Below are positions 39,132 to 47,871 of a DNA stretch of 64,000 bases, piece by piece. The notes below the pieces were generated by a model. That model searched no databases and was not told the origin of the DNA. It saw only the letters and a list, made by a program, of their open reading frames with translations. Origin of the DNA: an uncultured Alphaproteobacteria bacterium. GTDB lineage: Bacteria; Pseudomonadota; Alphaproteobacteria; HIMB59. The DNA lies in NCBI GenBank assembly GCA_902521465.1, contig CABYRL010000001.1:434001-498000 (forward strand), written 5' to 3'. A program made the position numbers and the translations under genes. Position 1 is the first letter of the stretch. Every line of letters begins with the position of its first letter.

Positions 39132-40382
39132 TTAATGTGCTACGGCTGCAGCACCGTGTTCGTCTACTAATCTTCCACTTGCAAATCTATCAAGATTAAA
39201 CGCACTATTAATTTGATGAGGTTCATTTTTTGCAATGGTATGTGCGAAAACATTTGCACTTCCAGGTGTAGCTTTAAAACCACCTGTGCCCCAGCCACAA
39301 TTAAAAAATAAACCCTCAATGTCACATTTACTAATAATAGGACTAGCATCTGGGCAGATGTCAACAATACCACCCCATTGACGAAGCATTTTCATTTTGC
39401 CAAATACTGGATAAAGCTCGACCATAGCTCGAATAGTATCTTCAATAATGTTAAAACCACCTCTTTGAGTAAAAGAATTATAACTGTCGGTTCCTGCTCC
39501 AATAACTAATTCACCTTTATCAGATTGACTGACATAAGCATGAACTGCAGAGGACATTACCACTGTATCAATAATAGGTTTAATTGGTTCAGAAACAAGT
39601 GCCTGAAGTGGCTTACTTTGTAAAGGTAATCTGATACCCGCACTCTCTGCTAAAACACCAGTATGACCTGAAGCAACAACTCCAATTTTATTTGCCCTTA
39701 AAAAACCCTTGGAAGTTTCAACACCTTCTATTGTTCCATTTTTAGTCCTTATTTGATGTGCCTCACAATTTTGAATTATATCAACTCCCATCTCATCAGC
39801 GCGCATTGCAAAACCCCATGCTATTGCATCATGTCGTGCTACACCACCGCGAGGTTGGTAAGATGCACCTAGCACTGGATATCGAAGATTGTCAGTATTC
39901 ATTATAGGAACCTTTTTTTGAATTTCTTCTTTAGATAACCAAAATGAATCAATACCATTTAAATTATTTGCACTAACTCTTCTTTTAATTTCTTTTATAT
40001 CATGTTCGTTATGGGCTAAATTCATAACCCCTCTTTGACTAAACATTACATTGTAATTTAATTCGCTTGATAGGTTTTCCCATAACTTCAAAGAGTGTTC
40101 GTACAAATGAGCACTATCATCCCATAAATAATTTGATCTAATGATAGTGGTGTTTCTACCTGTGTTACCTCCACCAAGCCAACCTTTTTCTATTACGGCA
40201 ATATTTTTTAATCCATGTTCTTTTGCTAAGTAATATGCAGTTCCTAGTCCATGACCCCCACCACCAATTATTATGACATCATAAAACTCTCTGGGTTCGG
40301 GGCTTCTCCACATTTTTGGCCATTCTTTATGGCCAGATAGTGCATTTTTAGCAAGGCTAAATATTGAATATTTTTTCTTCAC
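39132..40382 (-). CDS. soxB: Sarcosine oxidase beta subunit
   Basis: 416 residues. The FAD-binding motif is [22 protein letters not shown] near residues 36-57. GGVARHDA near 180 holds the His that covalently binds FMN in the heterotetrameric enzyme, and [14 protein letters not shown] near 360 is a family C-terminal motif. The amine substrate is oxidised here. The start is GTG at 40382, since the nearby ATG is out of frame. It lies 28 bp after the oxygenase-like gene. Confidence 0.95.
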   Translation of the reverse strand: MKKKYSIFSLAKNALSGHKEWPKMWRSPEPREFYDVIIIGGGGHGLGTAYYLAKEHGLKNIAVIEKGWLGGGNTGRNTTIIRSNYLWDDSAHLYEHSLKLWENLSSELNYNVMFSQRGVMNLAHNEHDIKEIKRRVSANNLNGIDSFWLSKEEIQKKVPIMNTDNLRYPVLGASYQPRGGVARHDAIAWGFAMRADEMGVDIIQNCEAHQIRTKNGTIEGVETSKGFLRANKIGVVASGHTGVLAESAGIRLPLQSKPLQALVSEPIKPIIDTVVMSSAVHAYVSQSDKGELVIGAGTDSYNSFTQRGGFNIIEDTIRAMVELYPVFGKMKMLRQWGGIVDICPDASPIISKCDIEGLFFNCGWGTGGFKATPGSANVFAHTIAKNEPHQINSAFNLDRFASGRLVDEHGAAAVAH

Positions 40383-40410
40383 ATCAGCAAATTAGCAAAA
40401 AATAAAATAA

Positions 40411-41241
40411 TCAGCTAGTTATTTTCAGGGGCGAATTGTCATTAATTTTTTTAAAAATTTTAGGGAACTTCCATTGCAAATCGCAGTCTACATTTGGGGC
40501 TTGAGCTGAACTATTTAAGTCGTTTTCACAAATAGTTCTAATTTCAAAGCTTATCCTTGTATTTTCAGACTTTTCTTTTGATGAGCTATGTAAGTGGGCA
40601 CCTGAAAAACATAAAATTTCTCCTGGTTTTATAGTTACTGGTATTTTCTTAATATTGCTGGGCAAGTCCTCTTTTAATTGTGGAGCAGAGGGGTAAGAAA
40701 AATCGCCTTTTTTTCTATTTGCTAAATAAATGTTTAAGTCCCAAGTCGAAGTAGTATTTTTAACTGGAACATCAAAATAATCTGGATAAAAAATCATAGT
40801 ATTTTTTTCCTCTACATTGCTTACTGGTGCCCACCAATTAATTTGTTGATACAAATTTGTGCCCCAAGTATCACGATGAATATTTATTCTAGATGCTTCT
40901 CTATAAGGTAAGTTATTTTCTGCTGGTGCTACTCTTACCACAAATCGATCCCAAAAAGTTCCACCTTTATTATATCCAATTTCATATAAAAAGTTTGAAA
41001 ATAGTTTTCTGAAATCTTCATGGTTTTTTAATTTTGATACAATATCCTTACTTATATCCTCAGAATTTTTTAAATAGTGTATTTTTTCTATTTCACCATT
41101 ATAAATATTTTGTATTTTATTTTTAATTTGGGTTATTAAATCATTAGAAGTTTTTGATTTTTGAAATACAAAAACTTTTCCACTAAAAATATCTTTTTTA
41201 AATTCTTGAAGATTAGAAATTTTTTCTATTGGTATAAACAT
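40411..41241 (-). CDS. 2-oxoglutarate/Fe(II)-dependent oxygenase-like protein
   Basis: 276 residues of the phytanoyl-CoA-dioxygenase-like class. A probable facial triad is H122-x-D124 (NIHRDTW) and H216 or H218 (SGAHLHSS). The 2-oxoglutarate-binding Arg is likely R229 or R235 in TRISFEIRT. The buried core INWWAPVS and PGEILCF support the double-stranded beta-helix fold. The substrate is unknown. Its place immediately upstream of soxB, and 0 bp after pfkA, suggests a hydroxylation of a methylated amine or a related compatible solute. The place could also simply reflect compaction. Confidence 0.65.
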   Translation of the reverse strand: MFIPIEKISNLQEFKKDIFSGKVFVFQKSKTSNDLITQIKNKIQNIYNGEIEKIHYLKNSEDISKDIVSKLKNHEDFRKLFSNFLYEIGYNKGGTFWDRFVVRVAPAENNLPYREASRINIHRDTWGTNLYQQINWWAPVSNVEEKNTMIFYPDYFDVPVKNTTSTWDLNIYLANRKKGDFSYPSAPQLKEDLPSNIKKIPVTIKPGEILCFSGAHLHSSSKEKSENTRISFEIRTICENDLNSSAQAPNVDCDLQWKFPKIFKKINDNSPLKITS

Positions 41242-42324
41242 TCACTTTATATCACCAACATATACCCCAAGTGCTAAAGCAGTTTCAATTAGAGGATCTG
41301 ATCTATCTACAACTTTATAAGTAGAAATTCCTTCACTAATTGGAACATCAACAACTTTCCTATCTCTCCAGGCAACCATTCTTCCATATTTTCCTTTTGC
41401 TATTAAATCAACAGCATAAACTCCAAAAGCACTAGCTAAAATTCTATCACGTGGAGTAGGAGGCGCACCTCGTTGAACATGCCCCAAAGAAGTGACCCTA
41501 CACTCTATATCAGTACTTTTCATTATTTCCTCTGAAAGATAATTACCTATTCCACCTAATCTTTTTTGACCATCAGCGTATTCAACAGTGTAACTTTTTC
41601 CATTTTCTGTTTTTACTGCCTCTGCTACTACAATCAGCGAATGAACTATTCCTCTATTTTTCATTTCAGTGAGTTTATTGACAATTCCTTTGATAGAGTA
41701 ATCTAGTTCAGGAATTAGGATTACATCTGCTCCACCTGCAATGCCTGCGTTAATAGCTATGTGTCCTGCGTCTCTACCCATTACTTCTAAAATCATCGTT
41801 CTTTGATGACTTGCAGCAGTTGTTTGTAAGTTATCTAGTGCTTGGGTAGCAACATTTACAGCTGTATTAAACCCTATGGAGCTTTCAGTGGCTCCCACAT
41901 CATTGTCAATTGTTTTAGGTATGGCTACAATATTTAAGTCACCTCTTTTTGCAATTTCAGTTAATATCGACATGCTTCCATCTCCGCCTATAACAATAAG
42001 CCCATCAAGACCTAATTCTTTGTAACCATCAATAATGTCTTGGGATCTATCTTTGTATTTACCATCTGGCATGGGAAATTTAAAAGGATTACCTTTACTT
42101 GTTGTTCCCAAAAATGTCCCACCTTGTCTTAGAAGAGAACCGCTAAAAGTTTGATAGTCTAATGGAACATAAGCCACTGGTCTTTGCATTAAACCAACAG
42201 TGCCATCACGAATACCCATAACTTCCATCTGATATGTATTTTTAGCTCTGAAAAATATCGATCTAACTGCAGCGTTTAAACCACCACAGTCTCCACCACT
42301 AGTAAGAATTCCAATTTTTTTCAT
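41242..42324 (-). CDS. pfkA: 6-phosphofructokinase (PFKA family)
   Basis: 360 residues. The N-terminal TSGGDCGGLNAAVR binds the phosphate donor. GGDGS (Gly at 116) is the ATP-type form, where pyrophosphate enzymes have Asp. PKTIDND (Lys at 137) is the form common in pyrophosphate-type and group III enzymes, where E. coli has Gly. RVTSLGHVQRGAPPTPRDR is typical. The enzyme makes fructose 1,6-bisphosphate. It abuts the ROK kinase and the oxygenase gene with no spacing. Phosphofructokinase is not universal in streamlined marine Alphaproteobacteria, so the cell likely runs EMP glycolysis from fructose. Confidence 0.93.
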   Translation of the reverse strand: MKKIGILTSGGDCGGLNAAVRSIFFRAKNTYQMEVMGIRDGTVGLMQRPVAYVPLDYQTFSGSLLRQGGTFLGTTSKGNPFKFPMPDGKYKDRSQDIIDGYKELGLDGLIVIGGDGSMSILTEIAKRGDLNIVAIPKTIDNDVGATESSIGFNTAVNVATQALDNLQTTAASHQRTMILEVMGRDAGHIAINAGIAGGADVILIPELDYSIKGIVNKLTEMKNRGIVHSLIVVAEAVKTENGKSYTVEYADGQKRLGGIGNYLSEEIMKSTDIECRVTSLGHVQRGAPPTPRDRILASAFGVYAVDLIAKGKYGRMVAWRDRKVVDVPISEGISTYKVVDRSDPLIETALALGVYVGDIK

Positions 42325-43248
42325 TTAAAATTTATCTGAGTCCCACAACCACGCTGCCCCTCTAACACCGCTGGAGTCACCGTGAGTATTCCGTAAGATC
42401 TTATTTCTTATCTTATCACTAAATGTGTATTTAGGAAGTAATTTAGGTATATTGTCATAAAGTCTACCAACGTTTGACATACCTCCACCAAAAACTATTA
42501 CATCAGGGTCAACGATACCTATCATTACAGATATTAATCTGGCAAAACGATCTTCATATAATTCAAATTCTTTTTTTGCTCTTTCATCTCCATTTGCTTC
42601 CAAAGCAACTATTTCTCTTGTTCTTAAATTGGTGCCATATTTCTCGTTAAATAATTTTGTAAAACCTATTCCTGATATAAATTGCTCAGCACATAAGGGT
42701 CTTTTGCAATTACCTACATTACATTGGACATCAGAATTAATTTCCTCCTCAGTAGGATAGGGTAATGGTTGATGTCCCCAATCTCCTGCAATTTGGTTAA
42801 CGCCCTCAATGACTTTCTTTTCATAAACAAATGATCCGCCAAAACCCGATCCAATAATTACACCCCAAACTGATTTATAATTTGCCCCAGAACCATCGAT
42901 AGCTTCAGATAATGCAAAACAGTTAGCATCATTCATGATTCGAATTTCTCTATTTAAACTTTTTTCTAAATCTTTATGAAATGGTTTGTCATTAATCCAT
43001 ATACAATTAGCATTATTTACTAAGCCAGTTTCATATGAAGAAAATCCTGGTATGCAAACCCCTACAGAATTTTGTTGATCTGTAAATTTATCAAATTCTG
43101 AAACTAAAGATTTTACGGTATTTAAACCACTTTCGTAATTTTTTTCATAAGTAGATCTTTTTCTCAGAATTTCTTTACCATTTGAGTCTATTAAAATACC
43201 CTCAATTTTGGTACCACCGTAATCAATGCCTATTTTAAAATCACTCAT
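42325..43248 (-). CDS. ROK-family sugar kinase (fructokinase/glucokinase-like)
   Basis: 307 residues. IGIDYGGTKIEG at 6-17 is the ATP phosphate loop, NDANCFALSEA near 101-111 holds the catalytic Asp, and VWGVIIGSGFGGSFV near 124 is the second loop. A zinc site is suggested by CNVGNCKRPLCAEQF, although the spacing differs from the usual CxCGxxGC. It is most like fructokinase (Mak). With pfkA directly downstream, and the fructose-type importer in the same window, it probably makes fructose 6-phosphate, but glucose cannot be excluded. Confidence 0.85.
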   Translation of the reverse strand: MSDFKIGIDYGGTKIEGILIDSNGKEILRKRSTYEKNYESGLNTVKSLVSEFDKFTDQQNSVGVCIPGFSSYETGLVNNANCIWINDKPFHKDLEKSLNREIRIMNDANCFALSEAIDGSGANYKSVWGVIIGSGFGGSFVYEKKVIEGVNQIAGDWGHQPLPYPTEEEINSDVQCNVGNCKRPLCAEQFISGIGFTKLFNEKYGTNLRTREIVALEANGDERAKKEFELYEDRFARLISVMIGIVDPDVIVFGGGMSNVGRLYDNIPKLLPKYTFSDKIRNKILRNTHGDSSGVRGAAWLWDSDKF

Positions 43249-43273
43249 TTTTAAATAGATACCATAAGTTATA

Positions 43274-43308
43274 AAATATATGTATGAAATCTTTTAAATA
43301 TATGTATG
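43274..43308. repeat. 13-bp direct repeat between divergent ROK kinase and Gfo/Idh genes
   Basis: Two identical copies of AAATATATGTATG lie at 43274-43286 and 43296-43308, 22 bp apart, about two helical turns. They sit in the 91-bp divergent intergenic region. They are probably binding sites for one regulator serving both promoters. In AT-rich DNA a 13-bp match needs care, but the spacing and position are suggestive. Confidence 0.5.
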
Positions 43309-43339
43309 GATTGTAGTCAAATAGGTTTAAATTTTTTTT

Positions 43340-44347
43340 ATGAAAAAAAAAATTATTAATTGGGGCATATTAAGCACTGCTAAAATTGGTTGGGAGCACG
43401 TAATACCTGCAATAAGAAAATCTAAAAATAGTCAGGTTATAGCGCTCGCTAGTAGAAATTTATCCAGAGCAACGGCTTTAACAAAAAAATTTAAAATACC
43501 TAAAAGCTATGGTTCTTATAAAGAGTTATATGAAGATAAAGATGTAGATGTAATTTATAACCCTCTTCCTAACCACTTACATATAAAATCAAGTATTGAG
43601 GCCTGTAAAAATAAAAAAAATCTCCTATTAGAGAAACCATTATCTTTAAAATCAAAAGATATAGACCCATTAATAAAAATTGCCTCACAAAATAAAGTTA
43701 TTGTTAAAGAAGCATTTATGGTCAGGCATCATCCTCAATGGCGATGGGTTAAAGAATATATAAAATCAGGTAAGATCGGATCAATATCAAGTATATCAAC
43801 AGTGTTTTCATACAATAATAAAAATCCAAAAAATATCAGAAATATCAAAAACTTTGGTGGAGGGGCCGTCTATGACATTGGATGTTATCCGACTGTCATA
43901 TCAAGATTTCTTTTAGATAAAGAACCAAAAAGAGTTATTGCAACTTCTAAAAATGATAAAAAATTTAAAACAGATATTTTATCATCCGCATTGTTAGATT
44001 TTGGAGATATTTTCTCAACCTTTACAGTTGCTACACAAAGCACATATTCACAACAAGTAGTAATTCTTGGCACAAAAAAAACAGTTGTTATTGAAAATCC
44101 TTTCAACGCAATTGCGAATAAACCAACTACAGTTGTTATCTACAATGGAAAATCAATCTATCGAAAAGACAATACAATAAAAGTATTTCCAGCGACTGAT
44201 CAATATGAACATCAAGTTACAAAATTTTCTAATGAGTTAATTTATAAAACTAAAATAGATTATGGATTATTAGATGCAAAAAAAAATATGAAAGTCTTAG
44301 ATGCAATTTTTATGTCTATTAAGAAAAAAAAGTGGATTAAAATTTAA
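43340..44347 (+). CDS. Gfo/Idh/MocA-family oxidoreductase
   Basis: 335 residues. An N-terminal Rossmann domain (WGILSTAKIGWEHVIPAI, where the usual GxGxxG is relaxed) precedes NPLPNHLHIKSSIEAC and LLLEKPLS, which holds the EKP motif with the catalytic Lys. DIGCYPT near 175-181 lies in the substrate-binding sheet. These enzymes oxidise or reduce sugars or inositols with NAD(P). The substrate is unknown. It is transcribed away from the ROK kinase, beside aldo-keto reductase, RbsK and FucU-like genes. Confidence 0.85.
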   Translation: MKKKIINWGILSTAKIGWEHVIPAIRKSKNSQVIALASRNLSRATALTKKFKIPKSYGSYKELYEDKDVDVIYNPLPNHLHIKSSIEACKNKKNLLLEKPLSLKSKDIDPLIKIASQNKVIVKEAFMVRHHPQWRWVKEYIKSGKIGSISSISTVFSYNNKNPKNIRNIKNFGGGAVYDIGCYPTVISRFLLDKEPKRVIATSKNDKKFKTDILSSALLDFGDIFSTFTVATQSTYSQQVVILGTKKTVVIENPFNAIANKPTTVVIYNGKSIYRKDNTIKVFPATDQYEHQVTKFSNELIYKTKIDYGLLDAKKNMKVLDAIFMSIKKKKWIKI

Positions 44348-44380
44348 TTTATTAGTGAGATAATAAAGAATTTCAATTAA

Positions 44381-45406
44381 TTAATGGGCACTAGAAGGAG
44401 CCCATATATTTATATCACCCTCTTTTGCAGCTTTATTTATTTCTTTTATTTCTTTTTTTGAAAATTTTAAATTATCAAGTGTAGCTAAGTTTTCTTTAAG
44501 CTGTTTTACTGTTCTAGCCCCAATTAAAGCAGAGGTTATTGCACGATTATTTAATACCCAAGCTATAGCCATTTGGGATAGAGATTGATTTCTTCTTTTT
44601 GCAATTTTATTGAGTTCATTAATAATTTTAGTATTTTTTTTCGTTATTAAATCTTTGCTGAAAGAGCTATTCTCATTAACCCTTGAAACTTTGGGAATTC
44701 CTTTTAAATATTTATTAGATAAAAAACCTTGGGCTAGTGGAGAAAAGGCGATACAACCAACCCCTTTTTTTATGAGAGTTTTTGTTAAATCTTTTTCAAT
44801 CCATCTATTAATTAATGAATAAGAAGGTTGATGAATTAATAATTTGATTCCTTTGCTCTTTAAAATTGAAATCATTTTATTTGTCTTATTGGAGGAGTAA
44901 GAAGAGACACCAATATACAGGGCCTTACCAGCTTTATAGATACTTTCTAAAGCATCAGCTGTTTCCTCAAGAGGTGTATTTGGATCAAAACGATGAGAAT
45001 AAAATATATCTACATAATCCAGTTTCATCCTCTTTAAACTTTGATCGCAACTAGCAATTACATGTTTTTTTGAACCCCATTCACCATAGGGTCCATCCCA
45101 CATATCGTAACCTGCTTTAGACGATATAATTAACTCATCACGGTATTTTCCAAGATCACTTTTCATGACTTTTCCAAAATTAGACTCAGCACTGCCATAA
45201 GGTGGTCCATAATTATTTGCTAAATCAAAATGAGTAATTCCTGCATCAAAAGACTCAAAAAGAATTTTTTTAGACTCTGAAGCCATTCCATTGCCACCAA
45301 AGTTATGCCATAACCCTATTGATAAGACAGGTAGTTTTAAACCACTATCACCACAGTTTCTATAATGCATTTTTTGATAGCGATTTTTGTCTGAAATATA
45401 TGGCAT
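44381..45406 (-). CDS. Aldo/keto reductase (YghZ-like)
   Basis: 341 residues. The AKR motif is ITHFDLANNYG (Asp and Tyr of the catalytic tetrad), followed by SSKAGYDMWDGPYG (Lys) and YSHRFDPNTPLEE (His). The GNGMASESK segment near 36 and the long N-terminus point to the YghZ/L-glyceraldehyde-3-phosphate-reductase branch. It reduces a sugar aldehyde or phosphate with NADPH. It is 2 bp from the RbsK-type kinase stop, so it belongs to the unit fucU-rbsK-akr. Confidence 0.88.
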   Translation of the reverse strand: MPYISDKNRYQKMHYRNCGDSGLKLPVLSIGLWHNFGGNGMASESKKILFESFDAGITHFDLANNYGPPYGSAESNFGKVMKSDLGKYRDELIISSKAGYDMWDGPYGEWGSKKHVIASCDQSLKRMKLDYVDIFYSHRFDPNTPLEETADALESIYKAGKALYIGVSSYSSNKTNKMISILKSKGIKLLIHQPSYSLINRWIEKDLTKTLIKKGVGCIAFSPLAQGFLSNKYLKGIPKVSRVNENSSFSKDLITKKNTKIINELNKIAKRRNQSLSQMAIAWVLNNRAITSALIGARTVKQLKENLATLDNLKFSKKEIKEINKAAKEGDINIWAPSSAH

Positions 45407-45408
45407 TT

Positions 45409-46314
45409 TTAAAGTAATTCCTCTTTGTATGGCATCGAATTTGCTGCTCCCTCCCTTGTAACAGAAACACCTGCCACAAGATTAGCAAACTCAATAGCTT
45501 CTTTATAGTTTTTATTTTGTGAGATTGCCACACTTAGAGCCCCATTAAAAGCATCTCCCGCACCTGTTGTGTCAACTACTGGTTTTTTTAGATTTGAAGC
45601 AGGTACTATAAACTCCTCTTTATTGTTTTTAAAATAACAACCATTTTCTCCAAGTGTAATAATTATATTCTTTATCCCTTTGTCTAAAAAAAAACATCCT
45701 GCTTTTTTACAGTCTTCCTCATTTTTAATTGATTGACCGTAATAAAAACTTGCTTCCGTTTCATTGGGGGTAAAAAAATCAAAATATTGAAAGTTATCAT
45801 TAGTTATTTCACTGGCGGGTGCTGGATTTAGAATTGTTGTACAATTAAAATTTTTCGCTTTTTTTAGAGCATAGAGTGTTACCTCTTTTGGTGTCTCTAA
45901 CTGAGTTAAAAAAACATTAGAAGACTCAATTATATTTAACTTTGAGTCGATTAAATTTTCATCAATTGTACCAGCAGCTCCTGGAACAACATTTATTGCA
46001 TTTTGCCCAGTTTTTTCATTAATCAATATACCTGCAGCCCCAGTTGATTCATTTTCAGAGATAGCCAAACCATCATAATTTATTTTATCTCTCTTGTATA
46101 AAGAGATTGCAAGATCGGCATAGCTATCTTTACCTACTTTACTTATAAATGATACATTACCTCCTGCTCTAGCTGCTGCTATTGCTTGGTTAGACCCTTT
46201 ACCACCTGGTCCGATGATGTATTTTTTTCCTAATATGGTTTGACCTGGTATTGGAATATCATTTGCAAAAAAACACAGATCTGCAACGAATATCCCAAAT
46301 ACACAAATACTCAA
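45409..46314 (-). CDS. rbsK: Ribokinase-like PfkB-family kinase
   Basis: About 301 residues. GPGGKGSNQAIAAARAGG near 36-53 binds the sugar, and DTTGAGDAFNGAL near 245 holds the catalytic Asp and anion hole. It fits ribokinase best. No ATG is available at the N-terminus. A TTG at 46314 overlaps the FucU stop as TTGA and preserves the first strand SICVFG, so I place the start there; a TTG at 46329 is also possible. It probably phosphorylates the pentose or hexose delivered by the FucU/RbsD-type mutarotase encoded just upstream. Confidence 0.85.
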   Translation of the reverse strand: MSICVFGIFVADLCFFANDIPIPGQTILGKKYIIGPGGKGSNQAIAAARAGGNVSFISKVGKDSYADLAISLYKRDKINYDGLAISENESTGAAGILINEKTGQNAINVVPGAAGTIDENLIDSKLNIIESSNVFLTQLETPKEVTLYALKKAKNFNCTTILNPAPASEITNDNFQYFDFFTPNETEASFYYGQSIKNEEDCKKAGCFFLDKGIKNIIITLGENGCYFKNNKEEFIVPASNLKKPVVDTTGAGDAFNGALSVAISQNKNYKEAIEFANLVAGVSVTREGAANSMPYKEELL

Positions 46315-46769
46315 TGATCTAGTACCCAAACAGTACCATCAGGTTTAACAACTCCTTTAGTTAAGATAAAGCATCCAAATGGTCTTGTTTCGTTTGTTGT
46401 TATTATGGCAAATGCCTTTTTGGCTTCATCATAAAATTTAAACCTTTCAATAGATGAAATTTTCCAATGCTCTCCTGAGGTTTTCTTAGTTATGTCAATT
46501 ATTTCTTGATGAACTTCATTTAATTGATCTGGATCTCCATCAATTTCCATCCTTTGAATAGGAGAGTCGACAAAGCTATCTAGAGGAAATACGGAGAGTA
46601 TAGCCTCGGCAGCTCTTGCAGCATTTACACCATCAATACGATGAACTCTGGAGTTCATCGAATAGGCGGGAAAATTTGAGTCACATAAAATTAATTTATC
46701 TCCATGCCCCATCGCTCTTAAAGTATGCAAAACCTCTGGACTAAGAATAGGATCAATTTTAATAAGCAT
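46311..46769 (-). CDS. fucU: RbsD/FucU-family sugar mutarotase
   Basis: 152 residues. GHGDKLILCDSNFPAYS near residues 21-37 holds the conserved His and Asp of the RbsD/FucU fold, and ETRPFGCFILTKGVV near the C-terminus is typical of FucU. It speeds interconversion of sugar anomers, or pyranose and furanose forms, and works with ribokinase or fucose genes. In this case RbsK-type kinase and aldo-keto reductase genes follow. L-fucose or ribose remain both possible as the substrate. Confidence 0.87.
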   Translation of the reverse strand: MLIKIDPILSPEVLHTLRAMGHGDKLILCDSNFPAYSMNSRVHRIDGVNAARAAEAILSVFPLDSFVDSPIQRMEIDGDPDQLNEVHQEIIDITKKTSGEHWKISSIERFKFYDEAKKAFAIITTNETRPFGCFILTKGVVKPDGTVWVLDH

Positions 46770-46808
46770 ATAACATAGAACTAAATTAATTCGTTAAATT
46801 CAACTTAA

Positions 46809-47825
46809 TTAATTAATCTTTACTGGTTTTGATCTTAGTTTTCCGACAGTCTCTAGCTCTGCTTTTCTACATAACTTTGGAGGGAGACCTTTATTTATTA
46901 GTTTTAAATCTTCAAACACTATTTCGCCCATTTCATAAAAGACAGACTCTAGAGCTCCCGCTCTGTGTGCTGAGAAAAGAATATTTTTAGATTTACGTAT
47001 GGGATCATTTTTTTTTACTGGCTCCTCAGGAAATACATCTGTTGCAACTTTTATTTTTCTTTTTTTTGAAATTTTTAGTAGGTCTTTAAAATTCACTACA
47101 TTAGCCCTACTTAGAATTAGTAAACAAGAATTTTGTTTCATCAGACTCAGTAGCTTTTTATCAATCATATGTTTGTTTTTTGTTGTGATAGAACTAAGAA
47201 CATATATCACATCTGATTTTTTAAATATTTCATTAAGAGAATTAATTTTACAATTATTATCCTCAAGCAACTTGCTTGGAAGCCAAGGATCGTATGCAAG
47301 AAAATTATTTGTGAATGGCTCTAACAAGGGTTTTAACTTTTTGGCTAGATCTCCAAAACCAATAAAGCTGACAGTATTATTCTGCAATAAACTAGCATTC
47401 ATATTACTTTCCAATCCATATTTTTCTTTATTATTAATAAAATCTATATGTGATTGATGAATTTCCCTCTTGAGAGATAAAGTAAAACCAACTGCAATTT
47501 CAGCAACTGTTTGAGCAAAAACAGGAGCAGTGGAGAGAACATAGATACCATTTCTAAAACAATACTCATAATCCATATTGTCCATGAAGTTGCTCTCAAC
47601 ATTGAATATAGCTTTAAGTTTTGCTGCCTTTTTTAAAATTGAATTTGGAAGGTCAGGTTGTCCAATTATAAAATCTGCTTTTGATATATTGTTTTGATAA
47701 AAAATTTTTTTATTTTTTATTGGAGCATTAATAAGTTTGAAATTTTTTTTTAAATAAACAAGCTTATCTTTAGAGAAAATAAGATCCATTTGTCTTGGAA
47801 AAGGATCAACAATTATTGTTTTCAT
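46809..47825 (-). CDS. D-2-hydroxyacid dehydrogenase family protein
   Basis: 338 residues. The NAD site is FIGFGDLAKKLKPLL (near 154). Catalytic residues are Arg in LILSRANVVNF (about 240), Glu in DVFPEEP (about 266) and His in SAHRAGA (about 290). It resembles the phosphoglycerate/glyoxylate reductase superfamily, but the N-terminal lid is divergent. The substrate could be a sugar acid from the neighbouring lyxose or xylulose genes. It is divergent from the lyxose isomerase and appears to be leaderless (see the promoter at 47832). Confidence 0.82.
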   Translation of the reverse strand: MKTIIVDPFPRQMDLIFSKDKLVYLKKNFKLINAPIKNKKIFYQNNISKADFIIGQPDLPNSILKKAAKLKAIFNVESNFMDNMDYEYCFRNGIYVLSTAPVFAQTVAEIAVGFTLSLKREIHQSHIDFINNKEKYGLESNMNASLLQNNTVSFIGFGDLAKKLKPLLEPFTNNFLAYDPWLPSKLLEDNNCKINSLNEIFKKSDVIYVLSSITTKNKHMIDKKLLSLMKQNSCLLILSRANVVNFKDLLKISKKRKIKVATDVFPEEPVKKNDPIRKSKNILFSAHRAGALESVFYEMGEIVFEDLKLINKGLPPKLCRKAELETVGKLRSKPVKIN

Positions 47826-47831
47826 TACTTG

Positions 47832-47837
47832 ATTATA
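47832..47837 (-). promoter_or_regulatory. -10 box (TATAAT) of a leaderless hydroxyacid dehydrogenase gene
   Basis: TATAAT on the minus strand is followed by exactly 6 bases and then the ATG at 47825, so the transcript should start at or beside the A of ATG. A weak -35, TTATCA, lies 17 bp upstream. The sequence TTGAT-ATA-ATCAA is palindromic over the -10 box and could be an operator. The same block occurs before the gene at 50501. Confidence 0.6.
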
Positions 47838-47871
47838 TCAATTATTTATTTTTTTGATAATCTAAGTTGAA

